Shown: positions 1 to 8,473, counted from the first letter of the stretch. The stretch is DNA of 64,000 bases from an uncultured Erythrobacter sp. (GCF_947497915.1 NZ_CANMIJ010000002.1:124001-188000), one strand, 5' to 3'. Program-made: numbers and translations. Notes: generated from the letters alone by a model not told the origin.

Positions 1-184
1 AGTCATGTGCCTGCTGCGGAATGCCGCTCTCTTCTTCGCGGTCGTGGCGATAGATCGGCATCTCGTAATCATGGATGTCCAGCATTTCGATTTCTGCGTC
101 GTCAGCAAGGCTGGCAGCATAGGCAGCAAGTTGCTGATTGATCGAAATGGATGAATTGCTGGCTGCAAAGGCGAGGATACGCAT
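1..184 (-). CDS. NADPH-dependent FMN reductase family protein (partial, N-terminus only)
   Basis: This short frame is open to the window edge and is absent from the ORF track because its C-terminus lies outside. Reading back from ATG at 184 gives MRILAFAASNSS, the typical beta-strand plus phosphate-binding loop that opens flavodoxin-fold NAD(P)H-dependent FMN or quinone reductases (family knowledge), followed by a helix and a DIHDYEMPIY segment typical of the second strand. About 61 residues are visible. A GGAG-like ribosome site (CAGGAGAGCAAG) precedes the start. It lies 30 bases downstream of the DnaJ-domain gene on the same strand, so the two may be co-transcribed. The family is clear; the substrate cannot be told. 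Confidence 0.8.
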   Translation of the reverse strand, partial: MRILAFAASNSSISINQQLAAYAASLADDAEIEMLDIHDYEMPIYRHDREEESGIPQQAHD

Positions 185-214
185 CTTGCTCTCCTGATTA
201 TGGACGGATCGAGG

Positions 215-748
215 TTATCCCCGCCACGCGCGGCGCTCCTCTGCGGCGCGCAGCACTTCGTAGCTGACCTGGATGGCTTGAAACTGCTTGGCGGCCTCTT
301 CGTCGCCCGGCTTAACGTCGGGATGCACTTCTTTGGCTTTCGCGCGGTAGGCCTTCTTAATAGCCGGGTAATCGGCGTCGGCCTCCAATTCCAGCACCTC
401 GAGAGCCATCATCTCGTCGGCGCTGCGGCTTCCATCGCCCGATCCGGTCCATCCGTAGTGCGAAGCCTCGGCATAGCCTGCGCTTTCCTGACGCTCTGAC
501 TTGGCTCGCTCTTCCTTTTGCTCTTTGTCGAGCCCTTCGAAGTAATCCCAGCCCTTGTTGTATTCCGCCGCGTGCTTTTGGCAGAAATACCACTTGTCCG
601 GGCTATTGGGTGATTTGGGCGCAGGGCACAGGCCCGGTTCGCCGCAGCCGTGCCGGTCGCACTCACGCTGAGCCACTGTCTCGCGCGAGGATTCATACGA
701 ACGCCAGCGTGGGAAGCCCCAATCGTCGGACCGGCGCGCCTTAGGCAT
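215..748 (-). CDS. J-domain (DnaJ-class) co-chaperone-like protein
   Basis: A 177-residue protein with a C-terminal J domain (about residues 115-175). It carries the diagnostic HPD tripeptide in KEVHPDVKPGD between the predicted helices II and III, so it should stimulate an Hsp70 (DnaK) ATPase (family knowledge). The N-terminal half has a Cys/His cluster (CDRHGCGEPGLC and later FCQKH) that could bind zinc. No DnaJ zinc-finger repeats or G/F linker are present, so this is not the housekeeping DnaJ. Small DnaJ-domain proteins of this layout are common in Alphaproteobacteria. It sits upstream of the partial FMN reductase gene on the same strand. The physiological client is unknown. Confidence 0.85.
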   Translation of the reverse strand: MPKARRSDDWGFPRWRSYESSRETVAQRECDRHGCGEPGLCPAPKSPNSPDKWYFCQKHAAEYNKGWDYFEGLDKEQKEERAKSERQESAGYAEASHYGWTGSGDGSRSADEMMALEVLELEADADYPAIKKAYRAKAKEVHPDVKPGDEEAAKQFQAIQVSYEVLRAAEERRAWRG

Positions 749-920
749 GGGGAGCTGTGCTGTTAGTCGGTGACATATTGCGTTTCACCTAGGCGAGGTG
801 GCGAGGAAAGCCAATGCAATCAATATGGGAACCAGTTGCGATGTGAAATGTTGCATTGCAATAACACGTTTGCCTATCGGCGGTATCAGACCCAATGATC
901 CCGCCTAACACGAGACTTTG

Positions 921-1082
921 ATGAGCCAACAACTCGCCCTTTCCAGTCTGTTTTCCGTGCTTGCATTGGCAGTGCTGAGCCTTGCCTCGGTGAACGGTAT
1001 GGTCGGCGTTGACGGATCTGGCGCGGCGCCGATCCAGCCGTTTGCAATTCAGGCCGAGCTCGCGCCCGGCCTGAACAAGTAA
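921..1082 (+). CDS. Small membrane or exported protein (53 aa), unknown
   Basis: This frame is too short for the ORF track. ATG at 921 to TAA at 1080-1082 encodes 53 residues starting MSQQLALSSLFSVLALAVLSL. That is a single hydrophobic helix resembling an uncleaved signal anchor or signal peptide, followed by a short polar tail ending LAPGLNK. It stands alone between the DnaJ gene and pal and is convergent with pal (19 bases between the stops). No family was recognised. Support is the signal-like N-terminus and coding-like third positions; the absence of a strong Shine-Dalgarno (ACACGAGACTTTG) weakens it. Confidence 0.5.
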   Translation: MSQQLALSSLFSVLALAVLSLASVNGMVGVDGSGAAPIQPFAIQAELAPGLNK

Positions 1083-1100
1083 TCACACAGAGTTCACCGA

Positions 1101-1619
1101 TTAGTTGATGATGATACTCGCGGCGCGGCGGTTCTGCGCCCAGGCTGCTGCGTTAGAGGCGAGCGCGACAGGGCGTTCCTTGCCATAGCTAACGGTGCGA
1201 ACACGGTTTGCATCCACCCCCAGGCTGACGAGGTAATTCTTCGCGGCATTGGCGCGTCGTTCACCCAGTGCAAGGTTGTATTCGCGCGTACCGCGTTCAT
1301 CGGCGTGGCCTTCAACGGTGAAGGTCAGTTGCGGATATTGCGCAAAATACTGCGCCTGCGCCTGAAGCGCGGCAGCATCGGAGCTGTCGATATTGAAACG
1401 GTCTGTATCGAAATAGATCACCGACGAACTGCCGACGGCCCCTGCGAAATGCTCTTGCGAGCCAACAATCGGGCCGGACTGGCTCGGCGTGTTGTCAATC
1501 GGCGCAGGCGTTGGCGATGTGACCTGCGCAGGTGGCAGGATCTCGGGCGGCTTTTTCGAGCATGCAGCAAGCGCGGTGGCCGAAGCGACCAGCAGCATTG
1601 TGGCTTTCATCGAATTCAT
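1101..1619 (-). CDS. pal: Peptidoglycan-associated lipoprotein Pal
   Basis: Outer-membrane lipoprotein that anchors the outer membrane to peptidoglycan and receives TolB and TolA during division. The signal peptide ends in a lipobox (ALAACS), so the mature protein would begin at Cys20. After a Pro-rich linker comes an OmpA-type peptidoglycan-binding domain (about residues 60-170), with YFDTD and the signature GHADERGTREYN...GERRAN. Length (172 aa) is normal for Pal. ATG at 1619 is preceded by AAAGGAT at suitable spacing, which fixes the start. It is the last gene of the Tol-Pal operon, 69 bases after tolB. Confidence 0.96.
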   Translation of the reverse strand: MNSMKATMLLVASATALAACSKKPPEILPPAQVTSPTPAPIDNTPSQSGPIVGSQEHFAGAVGSSSVIYFDTDRFNIDSSDAAALQAQAQYFAQYPQLTFTVEGHADERGTREYNLALGERRANAAKNYLVSLGVDANRVRTVSYGKERPVALASNAAAWAQNRRAASIIIN

Positions 1620-1688
1620 AGTCTTATCCTTTCGAAAACGGCCTTCGGTGTTCGGGCTGAGCGCCCAATTGGTTTCAATTCAATCTGG

Positions 1689-3104
1689 TCAATCGCGGAT
1701 CGGGCCCCACGCAGGGTCCGATGCATCGACCGGTGTTGGCAGGCGGCGTTCATTGTCGCCGGTCAGATCGACTTGCCACAGCCCCGAACGGCCCGAATTG
1801 CGTGTGGTGCGGAAGAACTGAATGATCCGGCCATTGGGCGCCCATGTCGGTGCCTCATCCTGCCAACCATTGGTCAGCACGCGCATGCCGCGCCCGCTTG
1901 GTGACATCACTGCGATATTGAAATCGCCAGCGATACGGGTGAAAGCAATCTGATCGCCGCGCGGGCTCCATTCCGGCGTTGCGCAGCGGCCACCAGAAAA
2001 GCTGATGCGTTTCTGGTTCGATCCGTCGGCATTCATGACATAACATTGCTGCGATCCGGAACGGTCGCTTTCAAAAACGATCTTCGATCCATCGGGGGAA
2101 TACGATCCGCCGATATCGATACCCGGCGTGTTGGTGAGCCGTACGCTGCGCCCGCCCGTGACAGGCACGCGGTAAATGTCGGTGTTGCCTGCGACCGCCA
2201 TCGAATACAGCACAGAGCGTCCATCGGGCGACCAGCGCGGAGCAAGCGTTGGGCTTGTGTTTTCAGTCACCAGCGTCTGTTTGCCGGTGCCGATATTATA
2301 GACGTAAATACGCGGATTGCCGTCGACATAGCTGAGATACATGATCTTCGAATAGTCGGGCGAATAACGCGGGGTTAGCGCAGTCGCGCTGCCCAGAGTT
2401 AGGAAGCGGTGGTTTGCCCCGTCGCTATCCATCACGGCCAGACGCTTCACCCGCTTATCTTTCGGGCCGGTCTCCGCGATATAGGCGATACGGCTGTCAA
2501 AGAACGGACTTTCACCGGTGAGCCGCGAGTAAACAAGGTCGGAGCATTTGTGCGCCGCGCGGCGCCAATCGGCCGGGCGCACTTCGTACCCTTCGCGGAT
2601 CAATTCATCCTGAAGCGCGACATCATAAAGGTAGCAACCGACAACAAGCGTCCCGTCATCCTGCGCAACCACAAAACCATGCACCAACATTTCCGCGCCG
2701 CGCCCGCTCCATGTGCCCCATGAAGGGGATTTGGTTTGCGGAAAACTTGGCTGCGGCAGGCTGTCAGGGCCAACCGGTTTAAACAGGCCGTTATTGCGGA
2801 GATTGGCAGTGATCACGCGCGCAACTTCGCGGCCCAAAGCCTCTGTTCCATCAACATTGGCAGGGGTTGTACGGTTGCGATCCGTGGCAAAAGCGGGGAT
2901 TGCGATGCCGATATCGGACCAGTCGCTTTCATCGGTCACCGTACCGCGCAGCGGGCCGTCATCTGCAAGTGCCTCACCATCCAGCGCGACATCGGCAACA
3001 TCGCCGCCTTCACCCAAAGCCTCGCCTAGATCCTGATTCTGCGCGAGCGCCGGGGCAGCCATCAGGCCCGCTATTGCTGCAAAGAACACCGTAAATTTCA
3101 TCAT
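1689..3104 (-). CDS. tolB: Tol-Pal system translocation protein TolB
   Basis: Periplasmic beta-propeller protein of the Tol-Pal complex that binds Pal and TolA. The ORF track starts upstream at 3128. The better start is ATG at 3104, whose A is shared with the tolA stop (TGATG), and it gives a clean signal peptide (MMKFTVFFAAIAGLMAAPALAQ). The product is 471 residues: an N-terminal TolB alpha/beta domain followed by WD-like propeller repeats, with motifs such as PRYSPDYSKIMYLSY, PRWSPDGRSVLYSM and GGSYSPDGSKIVFESD spaced about 44 residues apart. Length is slightly above that of the usual TolB because of an acidic insert after the signal peptide. Position between tolA and pal confirms identity. 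Confidence 0.96.
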   Translation of the reverse strand: MMKFTVFFAAIAGLMAAPALAQNQDLGEALGEGGDVADVALDGEALADDGPLRGTVTDESDWSDIGIAIPAFATDRNRTTPANVDGTEALGREVARVITANLRNNGLFKPVGPDSLPQPSFPQTKSPSWGTWSGRGAEMLVHGFVVAQDDGTLVVGCYLYDVALQDELIREGYEVRPADWRRAAHKCSDLVYSRLTGESPFFDSRIAYIAETGPKDKRVKRLAVMDSDGANHRFLTLGSATALTPRYSPDYSKIMYLSYVDGNPRIYVYNIGTGKQTLVTENTSPTLAPRWSPDGRSVLYSMAVAGNTDIYRVPVTGGRSVRLTNTPGIDIGGSYSPDGSKIVFESDRSGSQQCYVMNADGSNQKRISFSGGRCATPEWSPRGDQIAFTRIAGDFNIAVMSPSGRGMRVLTNGWQDEAPTWAPNGRIIQFFRTTRNSGRSGLWQVDLTGDNERRLPTPVDASDPAWGPIRD

Positions 3105-3928
3105 CAAAGCCTTCTGTCGAATTGCCATTCGAGATCGTCCCAGCGACTATAGAACTGCTCGGGTAAGTTAAAAGGCGCAGCGCGCCGAACCGCGCGGATT
3201 GCACGGTCGCAATGCAGACCAGCCTGCGGTTTGTTGGACGGAGTGATGCTCGCTGGATCGGTTCGGCAGGTCGGCGTCCCGCTCAATGATCCATTCTCGT
3301 TGAGCTTCCACGACACCGTGGAAATGAGCTTATCAGCCTCGACCCCGTTGGGAGCGGTCCAGTGACGGCGGAGCTGCCGCGTAATCGCAGAGGCGAGCGC
3401 GGCTCGCTCCCTACGGCCAAAATTCGCTGCGGGCGCGCGCGTTTCCTCGGTCGTGGTTGAACTGCCCTGCCCCGGCAGGAAATCATCGCCGATCCGGCTA
3501 CCGCCGCCGCGCTGAGCCGCGCGCGTGGGTGATGGAGAGGGCTGCGGAGTTGTACGATCAGGGCGTGACCTGTCTCTTGGCGGGCTTGTCGTCCTCGAAG
3601 TGTTACTTCGGGTCGTTCTCTCGGGCGGCGGCGCGGTTTCGGGCACGATCTCTGACGGTGTTTCGGCCGTATCCGGCGCAAGTTCTTCACCCAGTACGGG
3701 CGCAATGGCGGCGCTGCTTTCCAGCACAGGCTGCGGCGCCGTAGCCTCCAGACTGACTTCGGTCGCAAGGCTGACGTTCATGCTTTGCGGGAATTCCGCG
3801 ACTTCGTCACTTGGCGGTTGCAGCATAAGCACCGCCGCGACTGCCACATGCAGCGCAATCGCAATCGGCAGCGCGATGCTGTCCTCTTTGCGGAAAATGC
3901 CGCCGTCCTGAATGGTCGCCTCTCCCAT
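3104..3928 (-). CDS. tolA: TolA/TonB-like energy-transducing cell envelope protein
   Basis: Inner-membrane protein linking TolQR to TolB and Pal across the periplasm. Residues about 17-37 (SIALPIAIALHVAVAAVLML) form the single N-terminal membrane helix with the conserved Ser/His face of TonB/TolA proteins. A long Pro/Thr/Glu-rich disordered region (about 70-170) spans the periplasm. The C-terminal about 90 residues form a small domain with the TonB/TolA-like SWKLNENGSLSG strand. The sequence is weakly conserved and the identification leans on operon position between tolR and tolB. It is 11 bases from tolR and overlaps tolB by one base. Automated pipelines may name it energy transducer TonB. 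Confidence 0.88.
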   Translation of the reverse strand: MGEATIQDGGIFRKEDSIALPIAIALHVAVAAVLMLQPPSDEVAEFPQSMNVSLATEVSLEATAPQPVLESSAAIAPVLGEELAPDTAETPSEIVPETAPPPERTTRSNTSRTTSPPRDRSRPDRTTPQPSPSPTRAAQRGGGSRIGDDFLPGQGSSTTTEETRAPAANFGRRERAALASAITRQLRRHWTAPNGVEADKLISTVSWKLNENGSLSGTPTCRTDPASITPSNKPQAGLHCDRAIRAVRRAAPFNLPEQFYSRWDDLEWQFDRRL

Positions 3929-3939
3929 ATTGCGTGAGG

Positions 3940-4383
3940 CTATGGCGGTGAGACTGAACCGCTGGTGACCAGCGATATATTGGTGAAGCCAGCGCGGTTC
4001 AGCTCGCCCAGCACAGCCATGGTGCGACCATATTCGACCGCGCGGTCGCCGCGGAACACGACAATCGGCAGCTCGCCGTTCGCCTGACGATCAATCGCGC
4101 CAAGTGCCGCAGGGAAACCGCCTGTCGCAACGGCTTCGCTATCGATATAGATCACCCCGTCGCTATCGACCGAAATGGTGATCTGCTCCGGCGTCTGCTC
4201 CACCGCATTGGCGCGGCTATCAGGCAGTTCAATCGGCACACCCACCGCGAGCAGAGGAGCGGTGACCATAAAGATGATGAGCAGCACCAGCATCACGTCC
4301 ACAAATGGCGTGACGTTGATCTCCGCCATAGGCGCACGCCGAGACCGGCGGCCTGAACGGGAGGAAGCTACGCCCATCCCCAT
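3940..4383 (-). CDS. tolR: Biopolymer transport protein TolR (ExbD/TolR family)
   Basis: Inner-membrane partner of TolQ in the proton-driven stator. A short cytoplasmic basic N-terminus (SRSGRRSRRAPMAEINVTPFVDVMLVLL) leads into one membrane helix containing the conserved Asp of the family (VTPFVDVMLVLLIIFM), the residue proposed to carry protons. The periplasmic domain of about 100 residues follows. At 147 aa it has the usual length. ATG at 4383 overlaps the tolQ stop by one base (TAATG). It was placed in TolR rather than ExbD because of the surrounding ybgC, tolQ, tolB and pal genes. Confidence 0.95.
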   Translation of the reverse strand: MGMGVASSRSGRRSRRAPMAEINVTPFVDVMLVLLIIFMVTAPLLAVGVPIELPDSRANAVEQTPEQITISVDSDGVIYIDSEAVATGGFPAALGAIDRQANGELPIVVFRGDRAVEYGRTMAVLGELNRAGFTNISLVTSGSVSPP

Positions 4384-5084
4384 TACTTCTTATCCAGCTC
4401 ACGGCTCAGGCCAGCGTGCACGCGGTCGGCAAAGCGCTGCAGCTTTGCTTCATAACGGTTCACGCGGTTCGAAAACCGGTTGTAGGCAATGACGGCCGGG
4501 ATAGCAGCGAACAGGCCGATCGCTGTCGCAAACAACGCTTCGGAAATGCCAGGCGCAACCACAGCAAGCGATGAGCTTTCCTGAGCGCCGATCTGGAAAA
4601 AGCTGTTCATGATGCCCCACACAGTGCCGAACAGGCCGACAAACGGCGCGACAGATCCCGTGGTGGCGAGGAAGTTCAGCCGCCCCGCCAGTTCATCCGC
4701 TTCGTGGGCAACCTGCCCCTCCATCGCGGCGTTGATCCTGTCTCGTGCAGCCCCTGTATCAATCGATGAACCAGATGTGGAACGTTTCCATTCATCCAGA
4801 CCAGCCGATGCCACCCGGGCCGAGGCGACTTCGCGGCGCTGTTGTTTTGTCAGCAAGCCATCACGGTCACGCGTTCCCCAGAAATCAGCCTCATATTCGC
4901 GCGAACGACCCTCCATCCGGCTCATCCGCAGGCTGAATGAAACGATGATCGTCCACACCCACAGACTAGCCAGCAAAAGCCCCGCCATCACGGCCTGAAC
5001 CACGATATCGGCGTCCAGAAACAGTTCGAGCGGGTCGAGCCGCGTCGTCGGAACAGCTGCGAGAAGTTGAAGCGAAAGTGTCAT
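4383..5084 (-). CDS. tolQ: Tol-Pal system proton-motive stator subunit TolQ (MotA/TolQ/ExbB)
   Basis: Integral inner-membrane protein forming the proton channel with TolR. The track frame begins at 5126 inside ybgC; ATG at 5084 overlaps the ybgC stop as ATGA and gives the normal N-terminus MTLSLQLLAAVP. The 233-residue product has three membrane segments: about residues 25-50, then the long-loop pair containing VGLFGTVWGIMNSFFQIG and the GISEALFATAIGLFAAIPAVIAYN helix, all hallmark MotA_ExbB motifs. It is translationally coupled to ybgC upstream and tolR downstream. Confidence 0.95.
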   Translation of the reverse strand: MTLSLQLLAAVPTTRLDPLELFLDADIVVQAVMAGLLLASLWVWTIIVSFSLRMSRMEGRSREYEADFWGTRDRDGLLTKQQRREVASARVASAGLDEWKRSTSGSSIDTGAARDRINAAMEGQVAHEADELAGRLNFLATTGSVAPFVGLFGTVWGIMNSFFQIGAQESSSLAVVAPGISEALFATAIGLFAAIPAVIAYNRFSNRVNRYEAKLQRFADRVHAGLSRELDKK

Positions 5085-5539
5085 GAGGCCTTGTGATCCA
5101 TGAATGATTGGAATGCGGCGCGCCACGGCGCAGGCTGGCGTTTGGGCCGCCCTTCGAGTGAGATATATCCAACGCGCAAAGTCGCTTCGCAGAGCTTTTC
5201 GTCACCGCGCCGGGCAATCTGGTGCATCCGGCAACTCGCCGCGCCCAATTCCATGCAGGTGGTTTCGATCACTACGTCATCATCCAGCTTGGCCGGACGC
5301 AGATATTTGAGATTGATCTCTGACACGGCATAGGCGCCGCCTTCTGCGCCCGCCTCGATCTCCGCGCGCTGATCAATTTCCAGCATCCGCAGCAGATCAG
5401 AGCGCGCGCGTTCGAACCAGCGCAGATAGTTCGCGTGATAGGTGATGCCCGATAGATCGGTATCTTCGTAATAGACGCGCACGGCATACAGGTGCCTAGG
5501 GCCGTCAAATACGCCGCCGGGAGGAGTTGGGTTAACCAT
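5081..5539 (-). CDS. ybgC: Tol-Pal system-associated acyl-CoA thioesterase YbgC
   Basis: Hot-dog fold thioesterase that typically opens tol-pal operons and acts on short-chain or phospholipid-related acyl-CoA (family knowledge). The 4-hydroxybenzoyl-CoA thioesterase-type signature is visible as VYYEDTDLSGITYHANYLRWFERAR, with the catalytic Asp in YYEDTD. At 152 aa the length is normal. It is the first gene of the operon; 96 bases separate it from the HIT gene stop upstream on the same strand, so it probably has its own promoter there. ATG at 5539 has GTGAGCG-type upstream context only, with no strong ribosome site. Confidence 0.94.
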   Translation of the reverse strand: MVNPTPPGGVFDGPRHLYAVRVYYEDTDLSGITYHANYLRWFERARSDLLRMLEIDQRAEIEAGAEGGAYAVSEINLKYLRPAKLDDDVVIETTCMELGAASCRMHQIARRGDEKLCEATLRVGYISLEGRPKRQPAPWRAAFQSFMDHKAS

Positions 5540-5635
5540 TACGTGAGCGTTTAGCCTAGCCGCGATTCAGTGCAAAGCTGAGATTGCGCGCAACGGTATG
5601 AATGGTGGTGAAACGAGTCTCGCGCGCGACGAAAC

Positions 5636-6016
5636 TCAATTTCTACAAATCATACGCCCTAATGGCTGACCGCCAAAGATGTGCACGTGCAGGTGCGGAA
5701 CTTCTTGCCCGCCATGCGCGCCGATATTGGCCATTGCGCGGTAACCCGGCTCAACCAGCCCCTTCATCCGCGCCACTTCGCCCACCGCACGTACAAAGCC
5801 GCCAATCTCCGCGTCCGACGCTTTGGCAGAGAAATCATCCCAGCTGACATAGCGCCCTTTCGGGATCACCAGCGTGTGCACCTCGGCCTGAGGATTGATG
5901 TCTTCAAATGCGAACGCCCATTCATCTTCATAGACTTTGCTCGACGGGATCTCCCCGCGAAGGATCTTCGCAAAGATGTTGTCGTCGTCATAGGGCAGCG
6001 TCGGATCAATCGGCAT
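5636..6016 (-). CDS. HIT-family (HinT-like) nucleotide hydrolase
   Basis: A 126-residue histidine-triad protein, probably a purine nucleoside phosphoramidase of the HINT branch. It has the family N-terminus with FAKILRGEIPSSKVYED, the VIPKGRY strand and the catalytic triad HLHVHIFGG near the C-terminus. The gene follows hisE by three bases and closes the histidine operon, an arrangement seen often in Sphingomonadales and other Alphaproteobacteria. The functional link with histidine synthesis is unproven; co-transcription with hisE is inferred from spacing. Confidence 0.94.
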   Translation of the reverse strand: MPIDPTLPYDDDNIFAKILRGEIPSSKVYEDEWAFAFEDINPQAEVHTLVIPKGRYVSWDDFSAKASDAEIGGFVRAVGEVARMKGLVEPGYRAMANIGAHGGQEVPHLHVHIFGGQPLGRMICRN

Positions 6017-6019
6017 GTG

Positions 6020-6334
6020 TCACTCCGTACGTGATGCTTTTTCATCGAGGCCCGAAAGCCCCTCTCGCCGGTCAAGTTCGGCCAGCACATGGTCAAACGA
6101 GACGCCTTTTGCGTTCAAAAGCACCATCAGGTGAAATAGCAAATCGGCGCTTTCTCCAACCAGTTCCTCATTGCTTCCCGAAAGCGCGGCGATCACCGTT
6201 TCGGTGGCTTCCTCACCAACCTTTTGCGCGATCTTCGGCACGCCCTTCGCATTGAGTTTCGCGACATAGCTGCTGTCGGGAGAGGCTGCACGCCGTGCGG
6301 CGATGGTCTGTTCAAGGCGGTCTAAAGTGCTCAT
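6020..6334 (-). CDS. hisE: Phosphoribosyl-ATP pyrophosphatase
   Basis: Catalyses the second step of histidine synthesis, PRATP to PRAMP plus pyrophosphate. The 104-residue all-alpha protein shows the MazG-like HisE signature: [28 protein letters not shown], with the EExxE metal-binding helix, and a second acidic helix [19 protein letters not shown]. It is a stand-alone hisE, not fused to hisI. It lies 15 bases after hisF and three bases before the HIT gene. Confidence 0.96.
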   Translation of the reverse strand: MSTLDRLEQTIAARRAASPDSSYVAKLNAKGVPKIAQKVGEEATETVIAALSGSNEELVGESADLLFHLMVLLNAKGVSFDHVLAELDRREGLSGLDEKASRTE

Positions 6335-6349
6335 CGCTCAGCTTTTCCC

Positions 6350-7132
6350 TCAAAGACCGCGCGCGGGCAAGCCTGCACTGCGAAGCGCCGCATGTGCATC
6401 AGAAATCGAGTATTCACCAAAGTGGAAGATCGAGGCCGCCAAAACCGCGCTGGCATGCCCCTCTTTCACGCCGTCCACCAGATGATCGAGCGTGCCAACC
6501 CCGCCGCTGGCGATCACCGGAATGCTCACTGCGTCGGCGATAGTGCGCGTTAGCTCTAGATCATATCCGGCTTTCGTCCCGTCGCCGTCCATGCTGGTGA
6601 CAAGCAGTTCGCCTGCGCCCAGTTCGGCCATTTTGGTCGCGTGTTCGACGGCGTCAATTCCGGTGGGCTTGCGCCCGCCATGGGTGAAGATTTCCCAGCT
6701 GGGCGCCGCCTCACCCGTGGCCGGTACAACGCGCCGCGCATCAACGCTGGCGACAATGCACTGGCTGCCGAACCGCTCCGCAATCTCGCGAACGACTTCG
6801 GGGCGTTTGACCGCAGCGGAATTCACCGCAACTTTGTCCGCGCCCGCGAGCAAGAGCGCGCGCGCATCCTCGACCGATGCAACCCCGCCGCCGACCGTCA
6901 CCGGCATAAAGCACACCTCTGCCGTACGCTTCACAATGTCGAGCAACGTGCCGCGCCCTTCATGGGTGGCGGAAATATCAAGGAAACACAGCTCATCCGC
7001 GCCCGCCGCATCATATGCGCGCGCCTGCTCCACCGGATCGCCTGCGTCTTTCAAATCGACAAAGTTCACGCCCTTAACGACGCGCCCATCGGCGACGTCG
7101 AGGCAAGGGATAACTCGGATACGGACGGTCAT
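6350..7132 (-). CDS. hisF: Imidazole glycerol phosphate synthase cyclase subunit HisF
   Basis: TIM-barrel synthase subunit that uses ammonia from HisH to close the imidazole ring and release AICAR. The true start is ATG at 7132 ([24 protein letters not shown]), because the track start at 7180 lies inside the upstream gene. Catalytic Asp residues are visible in [13 protein letters not shown] and in [14 protein letters not shown]. Phosphate-binding glycines are in VTVGGGV and IASGGVG. The 260-residue length is normal. The start overlaps the stop of the small membrane protein gene upstream by ATGA, showing translational coupling. Confidence 0.97.
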   Translation of the reverse strand: MTVRIRVIPCLDVADGRVVKGVNFVDLKDAGDPVEQARAYDAAGADELCFLDISATHEGRGTLLDIVKRTAEVCFMPVTVGGGVASVEDARALLLAGADKVAVNSAAVKRPEVVREIAERFGSQCIVASVDARRVVPATGEAAPSWEIFTHGGRKPTGIDAVEHATKMAELGAGELLVTSMDGDGTKAGYDLELTRTIADAVSIPVIASGGVGTLDHLVDGVKEGHASAVLAASIFHFGEYSISDAHAALRSAGLPARGL

Positions 7133-7428
7133 TGTGTGCCTTCCGGAGGGGTAGCAAGGTAAACACCGGGCTCTGGGCAATCATTGTTCTCACAATCGTT
7201 ATCGATCGAAAAAACAAGTAGGAAAGGCCACAAAAAGCTAACGAAAAACGCGCCTGCCATACCGTAGACCAATCCTTCCTGACCAAAGCGCGGCTCAAGA
7301 AATTTCGCCACCCCGAGCGCAAGCACCAAGAACACAACCACATTGATCAGCGCGATCTCAAGCGTCGCCACCGTAATCCCCGCAAGGAATGTTAGGATCA
7401 GGAAGAGGGAGCCGATTAGACGGATCAT
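7129..7428 (-). CDS. Small multi-pass membrane protein in the his operon, unknown
   Basis: A 99-residue protein starting [17 protein letters not shown], with ATG at 7428 overlapping the previous stop as ATGA; the track start at 7467 is probably too long. It has about three hydrophobic helices (residues 3-23, 25-45 and 60-82) and a short Cys-containing tail ([14 protein letters not shown]). No family was recognised. It is wedged between another small membrane protein and hisF by four-base overlaps on both sides, so it must be translated with the histidine genes, but nothing in the sequence suggests a role in histidine synthesis. Confidence 0.75.
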   Translation of the reverse strand: MIRLIGSLFLILTFLAGITVATLEIALINVVVFLVLALGVAKFLEPRFGQEGLVYGMAGAFFVSFLWPFLLVFSIDNDCENNDCPEPGVYLATPPEGTQ

Positions 7429-7748
7429 TGTGGGACTAAAGCTTTCAGGAAATAGATGCCGACCCAAAAGCTGAAGCCTGCCAGCAACAGGTGGATGCCA
7501 ACTATGAGCTTAAAATAATAATCATGGCGTTTCCAATCGATTCCCAAGGAACGGATTTCGCCAGTGCGCAATGCTCTCCAAATGTCAATTAAGAGCGACA
7601 TTCCGCATATGGATAAGAGTAATCCAAGTAATCCGTCGCGCCAAGTTTGTCCGAACCCAAACCAAACGTCGAGGATTGTAGCTGTGCCAAAAAGTATCGG
7701 GAACCCCCAGGCAGCGGTGCTCATGAGGTTTTTTGGAACCAGCTTCAC
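7425..7748 (-). CDS. Small membrane protein between hisA and hisF, unknown
   Basis: A 107-residue protein with about three hydrophobic segments (AAWGFPILFGTATILDVWFGFG, GLLGLLLSICGMSLLI and LIVGIHLLLAGFSFWVGIYFL) separated by a basic cytoplasmic-type loop (WKRHDYYFK). ATG at 7748 overlaps the hisA stop by ATGA. No family was recognised. With its neighbour it forms a pair of membrane proteins inserted into an otherwise normal hisA-hisF gene order. A slightly lower GC content than the his genes is apparent in this stretch (for example 7441-7740), compatible with later acquisition. Confidence 0.75.
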   Translation of the reverse strand: MKLVPKNLMSTAAWGFPILFGTATILDVWFGFGQTWRDGLLGLLLSICGMSLLIDIWRALRTGEIRSLGIDWKRHDYYFKLIVGIHLLLAGFSFWVGIYFLKALVPQ

Positions 7749-8473
7749 GCCCGCGCGCCCATCGCAATCGCCGCCGCCAGATCGAGCTTGCCTTCATACA
7801 GCGCGCGGCCTGTGATGACGCCTTCGATGCCTTCTTTGGCGTTCAGCGAAAGGACGTGAATGTCATCAATGCCTTTGACGCCGCCGCTTGCGATAACGGG
7901 AATATCGACCTGCCGCGCCAATTCGACGGTCGCGTCGATATTCACGCCTTTCAGCAAGCCGTCGCGGCCAATGTCGGTGAACAATAGGCTGGCAACGCCC
8001 GCATCTTCGAACCGGCGGGCGAGATCGACGACGGGTACATCGGATACCTCGGCCCAGCCCTCGGTCGCGACCATGCCGTCCTTCGCGTCCACCGCGACGA
8101 CGATGCCGCCTTCCCATTCTTTCGCCATGTCTTTCACGAATTCGGGATTTTTGAGCGCAGCCGAGCCCATCACAACGCGCGAGACGCCAAGGTTGAACCA
8201 GCCTTCGACGCCAGCCGCATCGCGGATACCGCCGCCCAGTTGCACATGGCCGGGAAACTCTTTGATGATCGCCTCGACAGCCTCGCGGTTCTCCGCCCGA
8301 CCAGCAAAGCTGCCGTCCAGATCGACCACGTGAAGATGCTCCGCACCAGCCTCGGCGAACATCATCGCTTGGGCAGCGGGATTGTCACCGTAAACGGTCG
8401 CGCGGTCCATATCGCCTTCGGAAAGGCGCACGACTTGGCCGGATTTCAGGTCAATGGCCGGAAACACAATCAT
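7745..8473 (-). CDS. hisA: Phosphoribosylformimino-5-aminoimidazole carboxamide ribotide isomerase
   Basis: TIM-barrel isomerase of the fourth histidine step (ProFAR to PRFAR). ATG at 8473 gives the family start MIVFPAIDLKSGQVVRL, with the catalytic Asp in AIDLK; it overlaps the hisH stop by ATGA. The second catalytic Asp is in LFTDIGRDGLLKGVN. Phosphate-binding glycines appear in QLGGGIRD and IASGGVKG. The 242-residue length is normal. HisA and HisF are paralogues; the DLKSG and DIGRDG motifs separate HisA from HisF here. Confidence 0.97.
   Translation of the reverse strand: MIVFPAIDLKSGQVVRLSEGDMDRATVYGDNPAAQAMMFAEAGAEHLHVVDLDGSFAGRAENREAVEAIIKEFPGHVQLGGGIRDAAGVEGWFNLGVSRVVMGSAALKNPEFVKDMAKEWEGGIVVAVDAKDGMVATEGWAEVSDVPVVDLARRFEDAGVASLLFTDIGRDGLLKGVNIDATVELARQVDIPVIASGGVKGIDDIHVLSLNAKEGIEGVITGRALYEGKLDLAAAIAMGARA

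Noticed and set aside
828-852. GGAAC-N16-TGTT upstream of the 53-aa small gene, resembling an EcfG promoter
   Set aside because: The -10 differs from CGTT and the gene itself is uncertain; one mismatch in such a short motif is common by chance.
5602-6034. Plus-strand ORFs over the HIT gene
   Set aside because: They are shadows of the HIT gene in other frames, with Arg/Ala-rich composition typical of high-GC antisense frames.
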